A stretch of DNA of 64,000 nucleotides from Paraglaciecola sp. (GTDB taxonomy: Bacteria; Pseudomonadota; Gammaproteobacteria; Enterobacterales; Alteromonadaceae). The stretch lies in the NCBI GenBank assembly GCA_009993955.1, contig JAACSL010000011.1:1-64000 (forward strand), written 5' to 3'. Made by a program: the position numbers and the translations under genes. Of the stretch, positions 54,434 to 62,889 are shown piece by piece; position 1 is the stretch's first letter; every line of letters begins with the position of its first letter. The notes beneath the pieces are model-generated. The model made no database searches, was not told the DNA's origin, and saw only the letters and a program-made list of their open reading frames with translations.

Positions 54434-56005
54434 TTAATTATCTTTTATGATTTCTCGTGCAGCATTATGCCCCGGTGCGCCAGTTACACCGCCGCCAGGA
54501 TGCGTGCCGGCACCACACATGTACAAGCCCTTAATGGGTGAGCGGTAGTTGCCGTGGCCTAACAAGGGGCGAGTACTAAACATCTGATCGAGACTCATGT
54601 TGCCATGCATGATGTCGCCTTTAGTAAGCCCGAAGATCCGTTCGAGATCAAGAGGGCTCAATACCTGACGACCTAATACCGATTGCTTGAAACCCGGCGC
54701 GTATTTATCCACCTGAGCAATGATCAGATCCGCTACCTGTTCGCGATGTTGGTCCCAGTCGATAGCGGGATCAAACTGCTGGCAAAATAAACTCGCCACA
54801 TGTTGCCCAGGGGGCGCGAGGGTATCGTCAAGTGTTGAAGGAATGAGCATTTCGACAATGGGTGCTTGTGACCAGCCAAGCGTTTGGGAATCTCGATAGG
54901 CTTTGTCTAAGTAAGTGCATGTGGCACCGACAATGATGCCGCCGGTTAAATGATCGGCAGTAGCACGCTCTTGTTGGGCGAGGCAGCTAAATTTGGGCAA
55001 TTCGCTCAGTGCTACATTCATCCTGAAGGTACCTGAACCGTTTTTATAATGCTGCATGCGCCGGGCAAAATCCTCCGGCAAATTCTCGCGGTCAACAAGC
55101 TGGTTATACAACAAACTGGGGTTGAGATTAGACGCAATAATCTTGGCTTCTAAGATGTCACCATTTTCTAGCTCTACTCCATAAGCTCGATCGTCTCGCA
55201 CCAGCACTTTTTTCACCGCGGCGTCGGTTTTGATTTCAACACCTTTGCTCAGTGCTGAACTGGCCATGGCTTGGGTAATGGCACCCATCCCACCGATGGC
55301 ATGGCCCCACACACCCTTTTCACCATTCACCTCACCAAAGGCGTGATGCATCAGCACATAGGCTGAACCAGGTGTGCGGGTATCAGCGTAATTGCCAACA
55401 ATACCGTCAAAGGCAAACGCGCCTTTGACGTATTCATTTTCAAAATAAAGGTCGAGGAAATCCGACACACTTTTGGTAAAAATATCCAAAACAATGCGTT
55501 GATCTTCTATGGAGAGCTTGCGCAAACGGTTGCCAAATTTAGCGGCTTTGAAAATATCTTTGATGCCACTGCCAGCATTGGGCGGGGTTTCCAGTAAGAA
55601 GTCACGGATCAAATCAGCTACCATGCCGGTATCACGAAAATAGCGTGTTAGGGCATCGGCATCGGCTGGCGAAAAACGTGCGATTTCAGTTTTGAGCTGC
55701 TCTGAACCAACCACAAAGGCCAAAAAGTCTCCGTTATCGTGGGGCCATAAATTATTGACCTTACGATGCACAATCTCCAAACCATGTTTATGTAATTCTA
55801 GGTCTATGATCACTTTGGGGTTGAGTAAGCTGACGGTGTAAGACGCGACGGAGTTGCGAAAACCCGGATGGAATTCTTCTGTAACGGCAGCACCTCCAAC
55901 CACAGAGCGGCGCTCCAACACTTTGACTTTTTTACCTGCCATGGCCAAATAATTAGCACACACCAAACCGTTGTGTCCGCCGCCAATAATAATTGCATCT
56001 AACAT
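54434..56005 (-). CDS. FAD-dependent oxidoreductase, phytoene-desaturase/PYROXD2-like
   Basis: 523 residues. Rossmann FAD motif at the N-terminus IIIGGGHNGLVCANYLAMAGKKVKVLERRSVVGGAA, and the C-terminal FAD-closing motif GLYMCGAGTHPGGGVTGAPGHNAAREI. Middle part fits CrtI-related oxidoreductases (FDGIVGNYADTRTPGSAYVLMHHAFGEVNGEKGVW). No other carotenoid genes are near, so a role in carotenoid synthesis is unlikely. Divergent from the Rieske oxygenase over 94 bp holding a large palindrome; the pair is probably co-regulated. Substrate unknown. Confidence 0.85.
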   Translation of the reverse strand: MLDAIIIGGGHNGLVCANYLAMAGKKVKVLERRSVVGGAAVTEEFHPGFRNSVASYTVSLLNPKVIIDLELHKHGLEIVHRKVNNLWPHDNGDFLAFVVGSEQLKTEIARFSPADADALTRYFRDTGMVADLIRDFLLETPPNAGSGIKDIFKAAKFGNRLRKLSIEDQRIVLDIFTKSVSDFLDLYFENEYVKGAFAFDGIVGNYADTRTPGSAYVLMHHAFGEVNGEKGVWGHAIGGMGAITQAMASSALSKGVEIKTDAAVKKVLVRDDRAYGVELENGDILEAKIIASNLNPSLLYNQLVDRENLPEDFARRMQHYKNGSGTFRMNVALSELPKFSCLAQQERATADHLTGGIIVGATCTYLDKAYRDSQTLGWSQAPIVEMLIPSTLDDTLAPPGQHVASLFCQQFDPAIDWDQHREQVADLIIAQVDKYAPGFKQSVLGRQVLSPLDLERIFGLTKGDIMHGNMSLDQMFSTRPLLGHGNYRSPIKGLYMCGAGTHPGGGVTGAPGHNAAREIIKDN

Positions 56006-56032
56006 CTATTTTTCTCAACCGTACTGCACGAA

Positions 56033-56070
56033 GATTGACAGTATTGAACACTCGTTCAATACTGTCAATC
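56033..56070. promoter_or_regulatory. 17+17 bp perfect palindrome, candidate TetR operator
   Basis: GATTGACAGTATTGAAC (56033-56049), spacer ACTC, GTTCAATACTGTCAATC (56054-56070). It lies in the middle of the 94 bp divergent promoter region of the FAD oxidoreductase and Rieske genes. The inner TTGAAC...GTTCAA resembles BetI-type operators, and a BetI-like TetR gene is adjacent. Confidence 0.75.
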
Positions 56071-56099
56071 ACGCTATTCATGCAGGTTAGCCTTCACCT

Positions 56100-57305
56100 A
56101 TGTCATCGCCAAGCCGCCTTAAAATTCAAGATTTAGTTGCCGCCCAGCGCTCAGGATATTCTCTTGCTCAGGCTTTTTACAAAGACCAAGATGTATATCA
56201 ACAAGAAATAAATCAGATATTTCTCAAACACTGGTTATATGCTGGACACGTATCGCAAATTCCCCAGAGTGGCGATTATTTCACGCTGGAGTTTGATACT
56301 GAGTCGGTGATTGTGGCGCGCAACAGCGTAGGTGAAGTTAAAGCGCACATGAATGTGTGCCGTCACCGTGGCTCGCGAATCTGTCTCGAATCTTCTGGTT
56401 CAAAAAAGTCTCTGACCTGCCCCTATCATGCGTGGAGTTACAGTTTGGACGGCGAGTTGCTGTCTGCTCGCACTATGCCTGAGGGCTTTGATCGCAGCCA
56501 ACATGGTCTACATAAAGTGCAGGTAGCGGTGTTGCATGGACTGATTTTTATTTGCTTAAGTGAGCATGCCCCGAGTCTCGATGCTCTCGCCCGTGATCTG
56601 GCTGAGGTGTTTGTTTTGTTTGGTTTTGACACCATGAAATTGGCGGAAACGAAGTCTTATCGCATTCCCGCTAACTGGAAGTTGGCGGTGGAAAACTATC
56701 AAGAATGTTACCACTGTGCGCCCTCCCATCCTGAATTTGCACAAATACACGCCATGGCTAAGGCGCCACAGGTATTTCAAACCGCCAAGGCTAACTTTCA
56801 TCAAGATCAGCAAAACAATCCTAAATTTAAAGCCTTCAATCGTTATTTCGACTTAGCTGAAGCGGGGCAAGAGGGGTATCAATATGATCGAAACCCACTG
56901 CTACGTGGCTCAGTGAGTGGTAGCGCAGGTGGTAAGGCGGTGGCACCTTTGCTGGGTAATATTAGTGATTACGATGGTGGTGCTTCAGAACTAATGGTGG
57001 GCCCTTTAAGCTATTTTTTACTGTATGACGATCATATGCTGGGCTACCGTTTTTTACCCCTTTCAGAGGATGAATGTGTCTGCGATGTCTCGTGGTTTGT
57101 GCATGAAAAAGCACTAGCAGGCAAAGACTACCAACTTGATCAACTCACTTGGTTGTGGGATGTGACTACCCAAGCCGACAAAAAAATCATCATGAATAAT
57201 CAACAAGGGGTAGATTCTCGCTATTATCAAAGCGGCCCCTTGTCAGCGATGGAACACTTTCAGCAACATTTTTTACGCTGGTATTTGCAGGCTTTGACGC
57301 GCTAA
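56100..57305 (+). CDS. Rieske non-haem iron oxygenase, large subunit
   Basis: 401 residues. Rieske [2Fe-2S] site CRHRGSRICLESSG ... LTCPYHAWSYSLDGEL (CxH, CxxH), and the catalytic iron site ENYQECYHCAPSHPEF with a late Asp ligand region. The architecture and motif wording resemble the GbcA/CntA-type and aromatic-ring-hydroxylating families that act on quaternary amines and aromatics. No ferredoxin or reductase gene is in the window, so electrons come from elsewhere. ATG 56100 lies just after the palindrome. The convergent TetR gene starts two bases past its stop. Confidence 0.9.
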   Translation: MSSPSRLKIQDLVAAQRSGYSLAQAFYKDQDVYQQEINQIFLKHWLYAGHVSQIPQSGDYFTLEFDTESVIVARNSVGEVKAHMNVCRHRGSRICLESSGSKKSLTCPYHAWSYSLDGELLSARTMPEGFDRSQHGLHKVQVAVLHGLIFICLSEHAPSLDALARDLAEVFVLFGFDTMKLAETKSYRIPANWKLAVENYQECYHCAPSHPEFAQIHAMAKAPQVFQTAKANFHQDQQNNPKFKAFNRYFDLAEAGQEGYQYDRNPLLRGSVSGSAGGKAVAPLLGNISDYDGGASELMVGPLSYFLLYDDHMLGYRFLPLSEDECVCDVSWFVHEKALAGKDYQLDQLTWLWDVTTQADKKIIMNNQQGVDSRYYQSGPLSAMEHFQQHFLRWYLQALTR

Positions 57306-57306
57306 T

Positions 57307-57984
57307 TTAGAGTCTACAGGCTGCATCAACCCATTGTTCACACAAGCTAATTGCCTCGTCGGCATTAAAGGTATCGCTGGCTAAACACCATTCTAGCCAC
57401 AAGCCGTCGATGATGGCCGTGAGTCCGATGGCTGCCAGACGCGGTGACGGCCTAACTGCTTGTTGTAGGTTAAGTTGAGCAAAACTTTGTTCAAGATATA
57501 CACGAAACGCTTGATTGGAAGCATCGTGGGCGGCTTTAATGGGCGGGGCACTGTCGATCATGCTCCAGAATACTACCCACGCCCGTAATATTTTGCGTTG
57601 TAATACCGCATCACTGAAGGTCTGTTGAATAAACAAAGATAATTGTTGGCGACTATCGATATTGCAACCATTGTTGTGACCCCCAATATCGCTGCTTTGC
57701 GATTTCTCAATGGCTTGGTCTAACAAACTGTAGGCCAAGTGCAAATACGCCGCGGCCAGAAGCTCGTTGAAGGTACCAAAGTGATAGTGTATCAGTCCTA
57801 CGGCGCAGCCCGCCCGCTCGCAAATCTTGCGTACTGAACAGCCGGCTAAACCTTCCTCCATTAAAGCCTCAAGGCATGCTTGGATTAGCTTGTATTGAAT
57901 CTTGCTGTAACTTGGTCGTCTTTGGGGGGCGGTCAAATTTGCCTCATCTACCATGCCCTGATCTACCAAGAATAGTCCACCCAT
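57307..57984 (-). CDS. TetR-family regulator, BetI-like
   Basis: 225 residues. N-terminal helix-turn-helix KIQYKLIQACLEALMEEGLAGCSVRKICERAGCAVGLIHYHFG followed by NELLAAAYLHLAYSLLDQAI, which reads like the BetI branch of TetR. C-terminal ligand-binding domain of usual length. Start at 57984 or, with less leader, at 57954 (MVDEANLTAP). Fourteen bases after the cytochrome-rhodanese stop, same strand, so possibly cotranscribed with it. Best target: the palindrome at 56033-56070 on the other side of the Rieske gene. Confidence 0.9.
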   Translation of the reverse strand: MGGLFLVDQGMVDEANLTAPQRRPSYSKIQYKLIQACLEALMEEGLAGCSVRKICERAGCAVGLIHYHFGTFNELLAAAYLHLAYSLLDQAIEKSQSSDIGGHNNGCNIDSRQQLSLFIQQTFSDAVLQRKILRAWVVFWSMIDSAPPIKAAHDASNQAFRVYLEQSFAQLNLQQAVRPSPRLAAIGLTAIIDGLWLEWCLASDTFNADEAISLCEQWVDAACRL

Positions 57985-57998
57985 CTAGACATCGCGTT

Positions 57999-59111
57999 TT
58001 AGTGGGCCTGTTCTGCTTCACTGGCCTCTAAGCCTTCCGCTCGTACCACCGGATAACCAAAGTTCATCCAACCAAAGATGCCTTCATACAGCACAGCGGT
58101 GTGGTTGAATCCAAGCTCAGCCAATTGCTCAGTTACATACTCGGCAGCAGCCCTTGGGCAGGAACAATAAGCGACAATTTGCACATCTTTGGGCAATTCA
58201 CCCATGCGTGTTTGCAGGTCTGAGTAATAAGGGAAGGGTACGGAGCCCTCTAAATGGGCGCGTTGCCAAACGGATGTAACACGTGTATCCAACAACACTA
58301 AGCGTTTTTTGCTTTGCATCGCCGCATACAAGTCAGCAGATGAGACAAATTTGCCGTCCTCAAGAGTAAAGGCCGGATCTTCACCCTGCGGGTTGATCAC
58401 GTACTCTTCAGGTGTTGGCAAGGCGCGCAGTTGGACTTGGGTAATCTTTGCGTCCTTGGCTTTGCTACGGATAAACGCGGTGACATTGTCTATTTCAACG
58501 GAGGATAGTTTATCCAAAAATGACACCATCGGCGTACCATCTCGGCCCTTTTCTATGGCATAACGAATGAATTCATCTTTGTTGTGCGCCAAAAATGATT
58601 GATTAGCCAAGGCGGGTGCAGTGATACCTTCGCCATTTTTACCATGGCAGGTAACACAGTGTTGCTGGAAAACTTTTTCTCCTTGAGCAATATCACCAAG
58701 CACTGGGTTCTCAGTTAGCTTTATGCGTTGTGCTCCCGATTGCCAATATAACCAATAGGTCAAATCCCACGTCTCATCCAAGGTCATGGGCCCACCCACT
58801 TCATCTAAGTAACCCCCCATAGCCGTGCCTTGGCGACCATAAGACATCGGTCGCAAAATAGAGTGGGGCGCACCTGATTCAAACAAACTCTTGCTGCGTA
58901 GTGACGGGGCGTGATCATTTTTATGCCCTTCACGATTTTCACCGTGGCACAACGCACAATATTTCTGGTAATTCCTGGCAGCGCGGGCTGTTTGTTCTGA
59001 GGTGAGTTCGCGTGGGTCGGCATCTTTTTCATAAACTCGTTCGGCAAACGCCAAGGAAGTCGAGCCAACAAAAACACTGATCAACAAGATAATTACATAA
59101 GGGTAAGTCAC
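57999..59111 (-). CDS. Dihaem cytochrome c-rhodanese fusion protein
   Basis: 370 residues, periplasmic. Signal peptide PYVIILLISVFVGSTSLAFA. First cytochrome c domain with CALCHGENREGH, second with CVTCHGKNGEGIT, each with a downstream Met ligand candidate (PMSYGRQGTAMGG; GTPMVSFLDKL). From about residue 260, a rhodanese domain: KRLVLLDTRVTSVWQRAHLEGSVPFPYYSDL and active-site loop VAYCSCPRAAAEYV with Cys. A rhodanese wired to haem groups suggests sulfur-transfer chemistry coupled to electron transport. Upstream genes encode a persulfide dioxygenase-like enzyme and a sulfite exporter, in keeping. Confidence 0.87.
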   Translation of the reverse strand: MTYPYVIILLISVFVGSTSLAFAERVYEKDADPRELTSEQTARAARNYQKYCALCHGENREGHKNDHAPSLRSKSLFESGAPHSILRPMSYGRQGTAMGGYLDEVGGPMTLDETWDLTYWLYWQSGAQRIKLTENPVLGDIAQGEKVFQQHCVTCHGKNGEGITAPALANQSFLAHNKDEFIRYAIEKGRDGTPMVSFLDKLSSVEIDNVTAFIRSKAKDAKITQVQLRALPTPEEYVINPQGEDPAFTLEDGKFVSSADLYAAMQSKKRLVLLDTRVTSVWQRAHLEGSVPFPYYSDLQTRMGELPKDVQIVAYCSCPRAAAEYVTEQLAELGFNHTAVLYEGIFGWMNFGYPVVRAEGLEASEAEQAH

Positions 59112-59260
59112 TGCAGCATCTCCATGTGAACCAAGCTCAGCACTAAATTAAGTGGCTATTAAACGCGCGAATGACAGCGGATGCAAACTAATCACCACCA
59201 CCCGATAGATGTACGTTGTGGCAAAGTGAAAAAGCCTAGCGGTGGAGAAACAGGCACTGA

Positions 59261-60238
59261 CTAGAAGCTAAAGCGCTGTTTAATACCAAGCTGGAAACGA
59301 GTGTTGTGTTCGTATACCTCAAATTTTGTAAACCAAGCCAAATTTGCAGACTCGGCCAGCTTACCATCAAATTCTAAGGCTAAGCCGTGACCTGTGGCGA
59401 GGAAGTCTTCGGTGAGTTCGGCTCGCGGCCCAAAAGCCTCATCTACATAACTGTAGTAAGCAAAAAAGCCAATTGTTTGTGAAAACAATGACAGTTGTCG
59501 TTCGGTGCTGATGATCACTTTGAGTTTGTCGTCGTCTAATTTATCGATAACTTCAAAGGCGTAGTGATGGTTTTCATCTCGGGTATAGCGTAATTCTGCT
59601 CGAGCAAAATTTGCACCTAACATGCGTTCTAGACTTAATTCGTAATTGAATGCTTGCTGCTTAGCGCTAGAAAACTCTAGTTCGACGTAATCTAATTCAT
59701 TCGGTAGGTTGAGGGCATGGGCCGCTTGCGTATTGTTAAGTTGCCCTACTACCCATTCGAGTTTGCTATTCGCCAACAATGCCACATGGCGTACACCAGC
59801 AATCCAACCATCTTTGGCTAAACCTGTTGAGGATACACGGCCTTTAAAAGTTGGAATAATACCCAGTTCTGTGCTTGAGCTTTCGCCACTGTGTCTGACA
59901 AACAAACGACGTATGTACAAGTAATCGCTGTTGCCATCAAACAGCGTATTGTGGCTTGAGGAAAACGCATCCCCTGTCGCCACAAAGGCATGCATTGACC
60001 AATTAGGAAGGCGAGTGAAATCAAGCTGCGGAGAAAATCTTAAACGATATTGATAGCGATCATCGCGATTTGAACGATCATCAAAACGTACTTCACTCTC
60101 TATGTTTGCGGTGATTTCTGCGGCTAGTGTGCTGAATGCGCCTAACACGGTGACAGCCAGCAACGTTGTCGCCCTAAGCAGCGAGAACAGCGTTGTGCGT
60201 AACGTAAAGCGACTACAATTCATCAAGTTACAAACCAT
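59261..60238 (-). CDS. Outer-membrane beta-barrel protein, porin-like
   Basis: About 320 residues. Signal peptide ending GAFSTLAA, then alternating beta-strand sequence with aromatic girdle residues throughout (YQYRLRFSPQLDF, YLYIRRLFVRHS, FAYYSYVDEAFG) and a C-terminal phenylalanine (LGIKQRFSF), the hallmark for BAM-dependent insertion. Length fits a 14-16-strand barrel. No specific family recognised. The start may be 60238 or 60223. Embedded in the sulfur module, so it could let sulfur compounds pass; inferred from position. Confidence 0.78.
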   Translation of the reverse strand: MVCNLMNCSRFTLRTTLFSLLRATTLLAVTVLGAFSTLAAEITANIESEVRFDDRSNRDDRYQYRLRFSPQLDFTRLPNWSMHAFVATGDAFSSSHNTLFDGNSDYLYIRRLFVRHSGESSSTELGIIPTFKGRVSSTGLAKDGWIAGVRHVALLANSKLEWVVGQLNNTQAAHALNLPNELDYVELEFSSAKQQAFNYELSLERMLGANFARAELRYTRDENHHYAFEVIDKLDDDKLKVIISTERQLSLFSQTIGFFAYYSYVDEAFGPRAELTEDFLATGHGLALEFDGKLAESANLAWFTKFEVYEHNTRFQLGIKQRFSF

Positions 60239-60322
60239 AGATTAACAATCGACACCCACTATACGGATCAGTTTATACTTGGAACAGAAATATTGGCATC
60301 CTAGGCCTCCTTCTGCCTCAAT

Positions 60323-60670
60323 TTAGACGGTATGCAGGTAAATCATTAGCCCTGCGCCAGCCAGCATAAATACGTTCTCGGTAAGCGACACAAAACCCAG
60401 CGGCACCTGGCTATCGCCTCCTACACAGGCACATTTAAGTGATCGTTTATCAATATATACCGCTTTCACCACTGACACTGCCCCGACTGACCCAATAAAT
60501 AACGATACAGGGGCTACCCACCAAACAGGTAAAGCAGCAACCATACCGAGGCCGGCATAAGCTTCTAAAAATGGATATAAAGTGGCATAAGGCAAATAGC
60601 GCATCGCCACTAAGTCATAGTGTGTTTTCAAGTTTTGCTTAGCAACTATCCCGTCGGTAATAAAATTCAT
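60323..60670 (-). CDS. Short MauE/DoxX-like membrane protein
   Basis: 115 residues from ATG 60670, three membrane helices. Core reads YDLVAMRYLPYATLYPFLEAYAGLGMVAALPVWWVAPVSLFIG, then LKCACVGGDSQVPLGFVSLTENVFMLAGAG with the CxC motif typical of MauE-like redox-associated membrane proteins. Relatives usually have one more N-terminal helix; here the open frame extends upstream into the DUF442 gene without supplying it, so the gene looks shortened by about 40 residues. 17 bp after the DUF442 stop. Confidence 0.65.
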   Translation of the reverse strand: MNFITDGIVAKQNLKTHYDLVAMRYLPYATLYPFLEAYAGLGMVAALPVWWVAPVSLFIGSVGAVSVVKAVYIDKRSLKCACVGGDSQVPLGFVSLTENVFMLAGAGLMIYLHTV

Positions 60671-60686
60671 GCTCACCGCAATAACG

Positions 60687-61136
60687 TTAACGTTTTTGGA
60701 AGGTGTACCTGTTGTTATGCGCTGCATCCTGCAATTGCTGAACGATGGCACCTATGTCAACGCCAGCTGCAGCGTAGATGTCGATGATAGCTTGTGGCGA
60801 TCTGTAACTTGCCTGGGCAAGTGCCCATAAATGCGCTACACGTTTTCCGCTTCGGCAAAACGCATGCACTTTGAGCGTTGGCTTGGTGATTGTCTCGCTA
60901 AAACGCTGGATAGCTTGAGATGGATAGACAAGTGATTTGACTGGAACTTTGACATATTTCATACCCAACGCTTCAACTTCATTCTGATACTGCCGTGAGC
61001 TGATTTGTTTTGCATCTTCGCCGTCGAAACGCGAATTAATAATAACATCCACGCCCTGCTGCTGTAGCTCAGCTAATTCAGCAAAGGTTAACGCGCCAGA
61101 TATTGAAAAGTTGTCATTTATTTTGGTGTAATTCAT
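60687..61136 (-). CDS. DUF442/TIGR01244 phosphatase-fold protein (Blh-associated)
   Basis: 149 residues from ATG 61136 with AGGAAAG upstream. Cys-based phosphatase-like core with loop HAFCRSGKRVAHLWALAQ (Cys and Arg as in HC(X)5R), preceded by GVDVIINSRFDGEDAKQISSRQYQNEVEALGMKYVKVPV. In several bacteria this domain is fused to or next to a persulfide dioxygenase (Blh) and takes part in sulfide detoxification, where it may act as a sulfurtransferase rather than phosphatase. Ten or so genes' context here agrees. Confidence 0.85.
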   Translation of the reverse strand: MNYTKINDNFSISGALTFAELAELQQQGVDVIINSRFDGEDAKQISSRQYQNEVEALGMKYVKVPVKSLVYPSQAIQRFSETITKPTLKVHAFCRSGKRVAHLWALAQASYRSPQAIIDIYAAAGVDIGAIVQQLQDAAHNNRYTFQKR

Positions 61137-61166
61137 TGTCTTTCCTGCCCAATACAATGTTGAAAA

Positions 61167-61937
61167 TCAACTTAGCCAAAGTGCATAAATAGAATGGCCT
61201 AAAATAAATAATCCCAGGGCAATTAACAGCAGTGCAAAGAGCTGTTTGATGCGTTTTTGTGGAATACGACTACTGAGTTTTGAACCTACAATGACACCCG
61301 CGCAACCGAGCAAAATCATGCTCAAAACCACGGGCCAATTGATGGTTATCTGTGCTTGGTTCAAGAGATAAAGATATTTAAAAAAACCAGTAAATGACTG
61401 CAAAGCAATAATGACTAAACTGGTGGCAGTGGCCTGCTGTAAACTAAGGCGCGCTAATAAAAATAGTGCTGGCACTATTAGGAATCCCCCGCCAACCCCA
61501 ACAAAACCGGCTAACACACCAACAGCCACCCCAACTAAACTGATACTCAATAGTTGCACTGAGGCTACGGGTTGCGCATTAGCAATAGGGCTTTTCAGCA
61601 TCATTCTGCTCGACACCAACATCACAACTGAAAACGTCAGAACTTGTACCAAACCAGATACAAACTGGGCGCTCCAAGCGCCAATATAAGTACCAAGCAT
61701 GCTGGGCACACCAAACCATATAATGTAGCGCAGATTGATGAGTTTAGATTTTGCCAACAGTAAACTCCCCACACTGGCAATACTGCCAACCACTAACAGC
61801 GATTCTGCTATGGCCAATTTTTCGGGTTCACCTACCACATACAACAATAAAGGCATGGTAATAATCGACCCACCCGAGCCGAGCAAACCTAAACTCAGAC
61901 CAATAATAATGGCACCCAAAAACACTAGAATATTCAC
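61167..61937 (-). CDS. TauE/SafE-family sulfite/sulfur-compound exporter
   Basis: 256 residues with eight membrane helices; GTG start. Repeats of the TauE pattern: VFLGAIIIGLSLGLLGSGGSIITMPLL and VGVAVGVLAGFVGVGGGFLIVPAL (internal duplication). Family members move sulfite, sulfoacetate or related anions across the inner membrane. It lies between the dioxygenase-like gene (12 bp) and the DUF442 gene, and would remove sulfite made by the dioxygenase. Confidence 0.92.
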   Translation of the reverse strand: MNILVFLGAIIIGLSLGLLGSGGSIITMPLLLYVVGEPEKLAIAESLLVVGSIASVGSLLLAKSKLINLRYIIWFGVPSMLGTYIGAWSAQFVSGLVQVLTFSVVMLVSSRMMLKSPIANAQPVASVQLLSISLVGVAVGVLAGFVGVGGGFLIVPALFLLARLSLQQATATSLVIIALQSFTGFFKYLYLLNQAQITINWPVVLSMILLGCAGVIVGSKLSSRIPQKRIKQLFALLLIALGLFILGHSIYALWLS

Positions 61938-61949
61938 AGAGTTATCTCG

Positions 61950-62816
61950 CTACAGCAGATTAAGGGGGATTTTTAAATAGCGTTGTCCATTAGCCTCGGT
62001 GGGAGGAAATTCACCACCTCGAATATTAATTTGAATCGCTGGAAGCAATAACTTTGGTACATCTAGGCCCGCATCTCTGGCTTCGCGCATGGTGACAAAA
62101 TCTTGCTCGCTGACGCCTTCATGGACATGAATATTGTGGTGTTTTTGCTCAAGCACTGAGGTTTCCCACGCAAACTCACTACGTCCCTCGGGCAAATAAT
62201 CGTGACACACAAAAATGCGCGTATTGTCAGGCAGTGCTAACAACTTTTGAATTGATTGATAAAGTCGATTGGCGCTGCCACTGGGGAAGTCAGTTCGGGC
62301 GGTGCCATAGTCGGGCATAAATAGTGTATCACCAACAAACACCGCATCTTCGATAAGATAAGAGACACAAGCCGGGGTATGTCCTGGTGTATGCATTACC
62401 CGCACATCTAAATGACCTAAACGAAATTTTTCGTCATCACTAAACAGCTGATCAAATTGATGCCCATCGGCGATAAACTCATCTTGCAGATTAAACAATT
62501 GTTTAAACGTCGATTGCACACGCACAATATGTTCACCGATACCAATAGTACCGCCCAATTTTGCTTTTAAATAAGGTGCAGCCGTTAGATGATCCGCATG
62601 AGCGTGCGTTTCCAGTATCCATTCCACTTTATAACCAAATTTGTCAATGTGATTGACAATTTTGTCAGCAGATGTAGTTGAGGTTCGACCTGAGTTTGCT
62701 TGGTAATCAAGCACAGGATCGATGATGGCACAAAGCTTAGAAGCCACGTCTATAGCGAGATAGGTGACGGTATTGGTCGCATTATCAAAAAAAGATTCTA
62801 CCTTAATTTTGCTCAT
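61950..62816 (-). CDS. Persulfide-dioxygenase-like MBL-fold protein (Blh/ETHE1 type)
   Basis: 288 residues from ATG 62816 (GGAGA upstream; ATG 62840 also in frame). Metal site ETHAHADHLTAAPYL, then VMHTPGHTPACVSYL, FVGDTLFMPDYGTARTDFPSGSA and FVCHDYLPEGR: the iron-dependent persulfide dioxygenase layout rather than a glyoxalase II. The family oxidises glutathione persulfide to sulfite. First gene of a leftward unit with TauE, DUF442 and MauE-like genes directly after it. An inverted repeat GCAAG-TAG-CTTGC lies upstream near 62862-62877. Confidence 0.9.
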   Translation of the reverse strand: MSKIKVESFFDNATNTVTYLAIDVASKLCAIIDPVLDYQANSGRTSTTSADKIVNHIDKFGYKVEWILETHAHADHLTAAPYLKAKLGGTIGIGEHIVRVQSTFKQLFNLQDEFIADGHQFDQLFSDDEKFRLGHLDVRVMHTPGHTPACVSYLIEDAVFVGDTLFMPDYGTARTDFPSGSANRLYQSIQKLLALPDNTRIFVCHDYLPEGRSEFAWETSVLEQKHHNIHVHEGVSEQDFVTMREARDAGLDVPKLLLPAIQINIRGGEFPPTEANGQRYLKIPLNLL

Positions 62817-62889
62817 AATAGGGTCTCCGGTAGCAAGCATGTATTCTCGATTTGTTAGTCACTACGCAAGTAGCTTGCCAAGTGTAGGA

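Noticed and set aside
54434-56005. Carotenoid phytoene desaturase (crtI)
   Set aside because: No other carotenoid genes nearby; context with Rieske, NhaC and TetR fits a different oxidation role.
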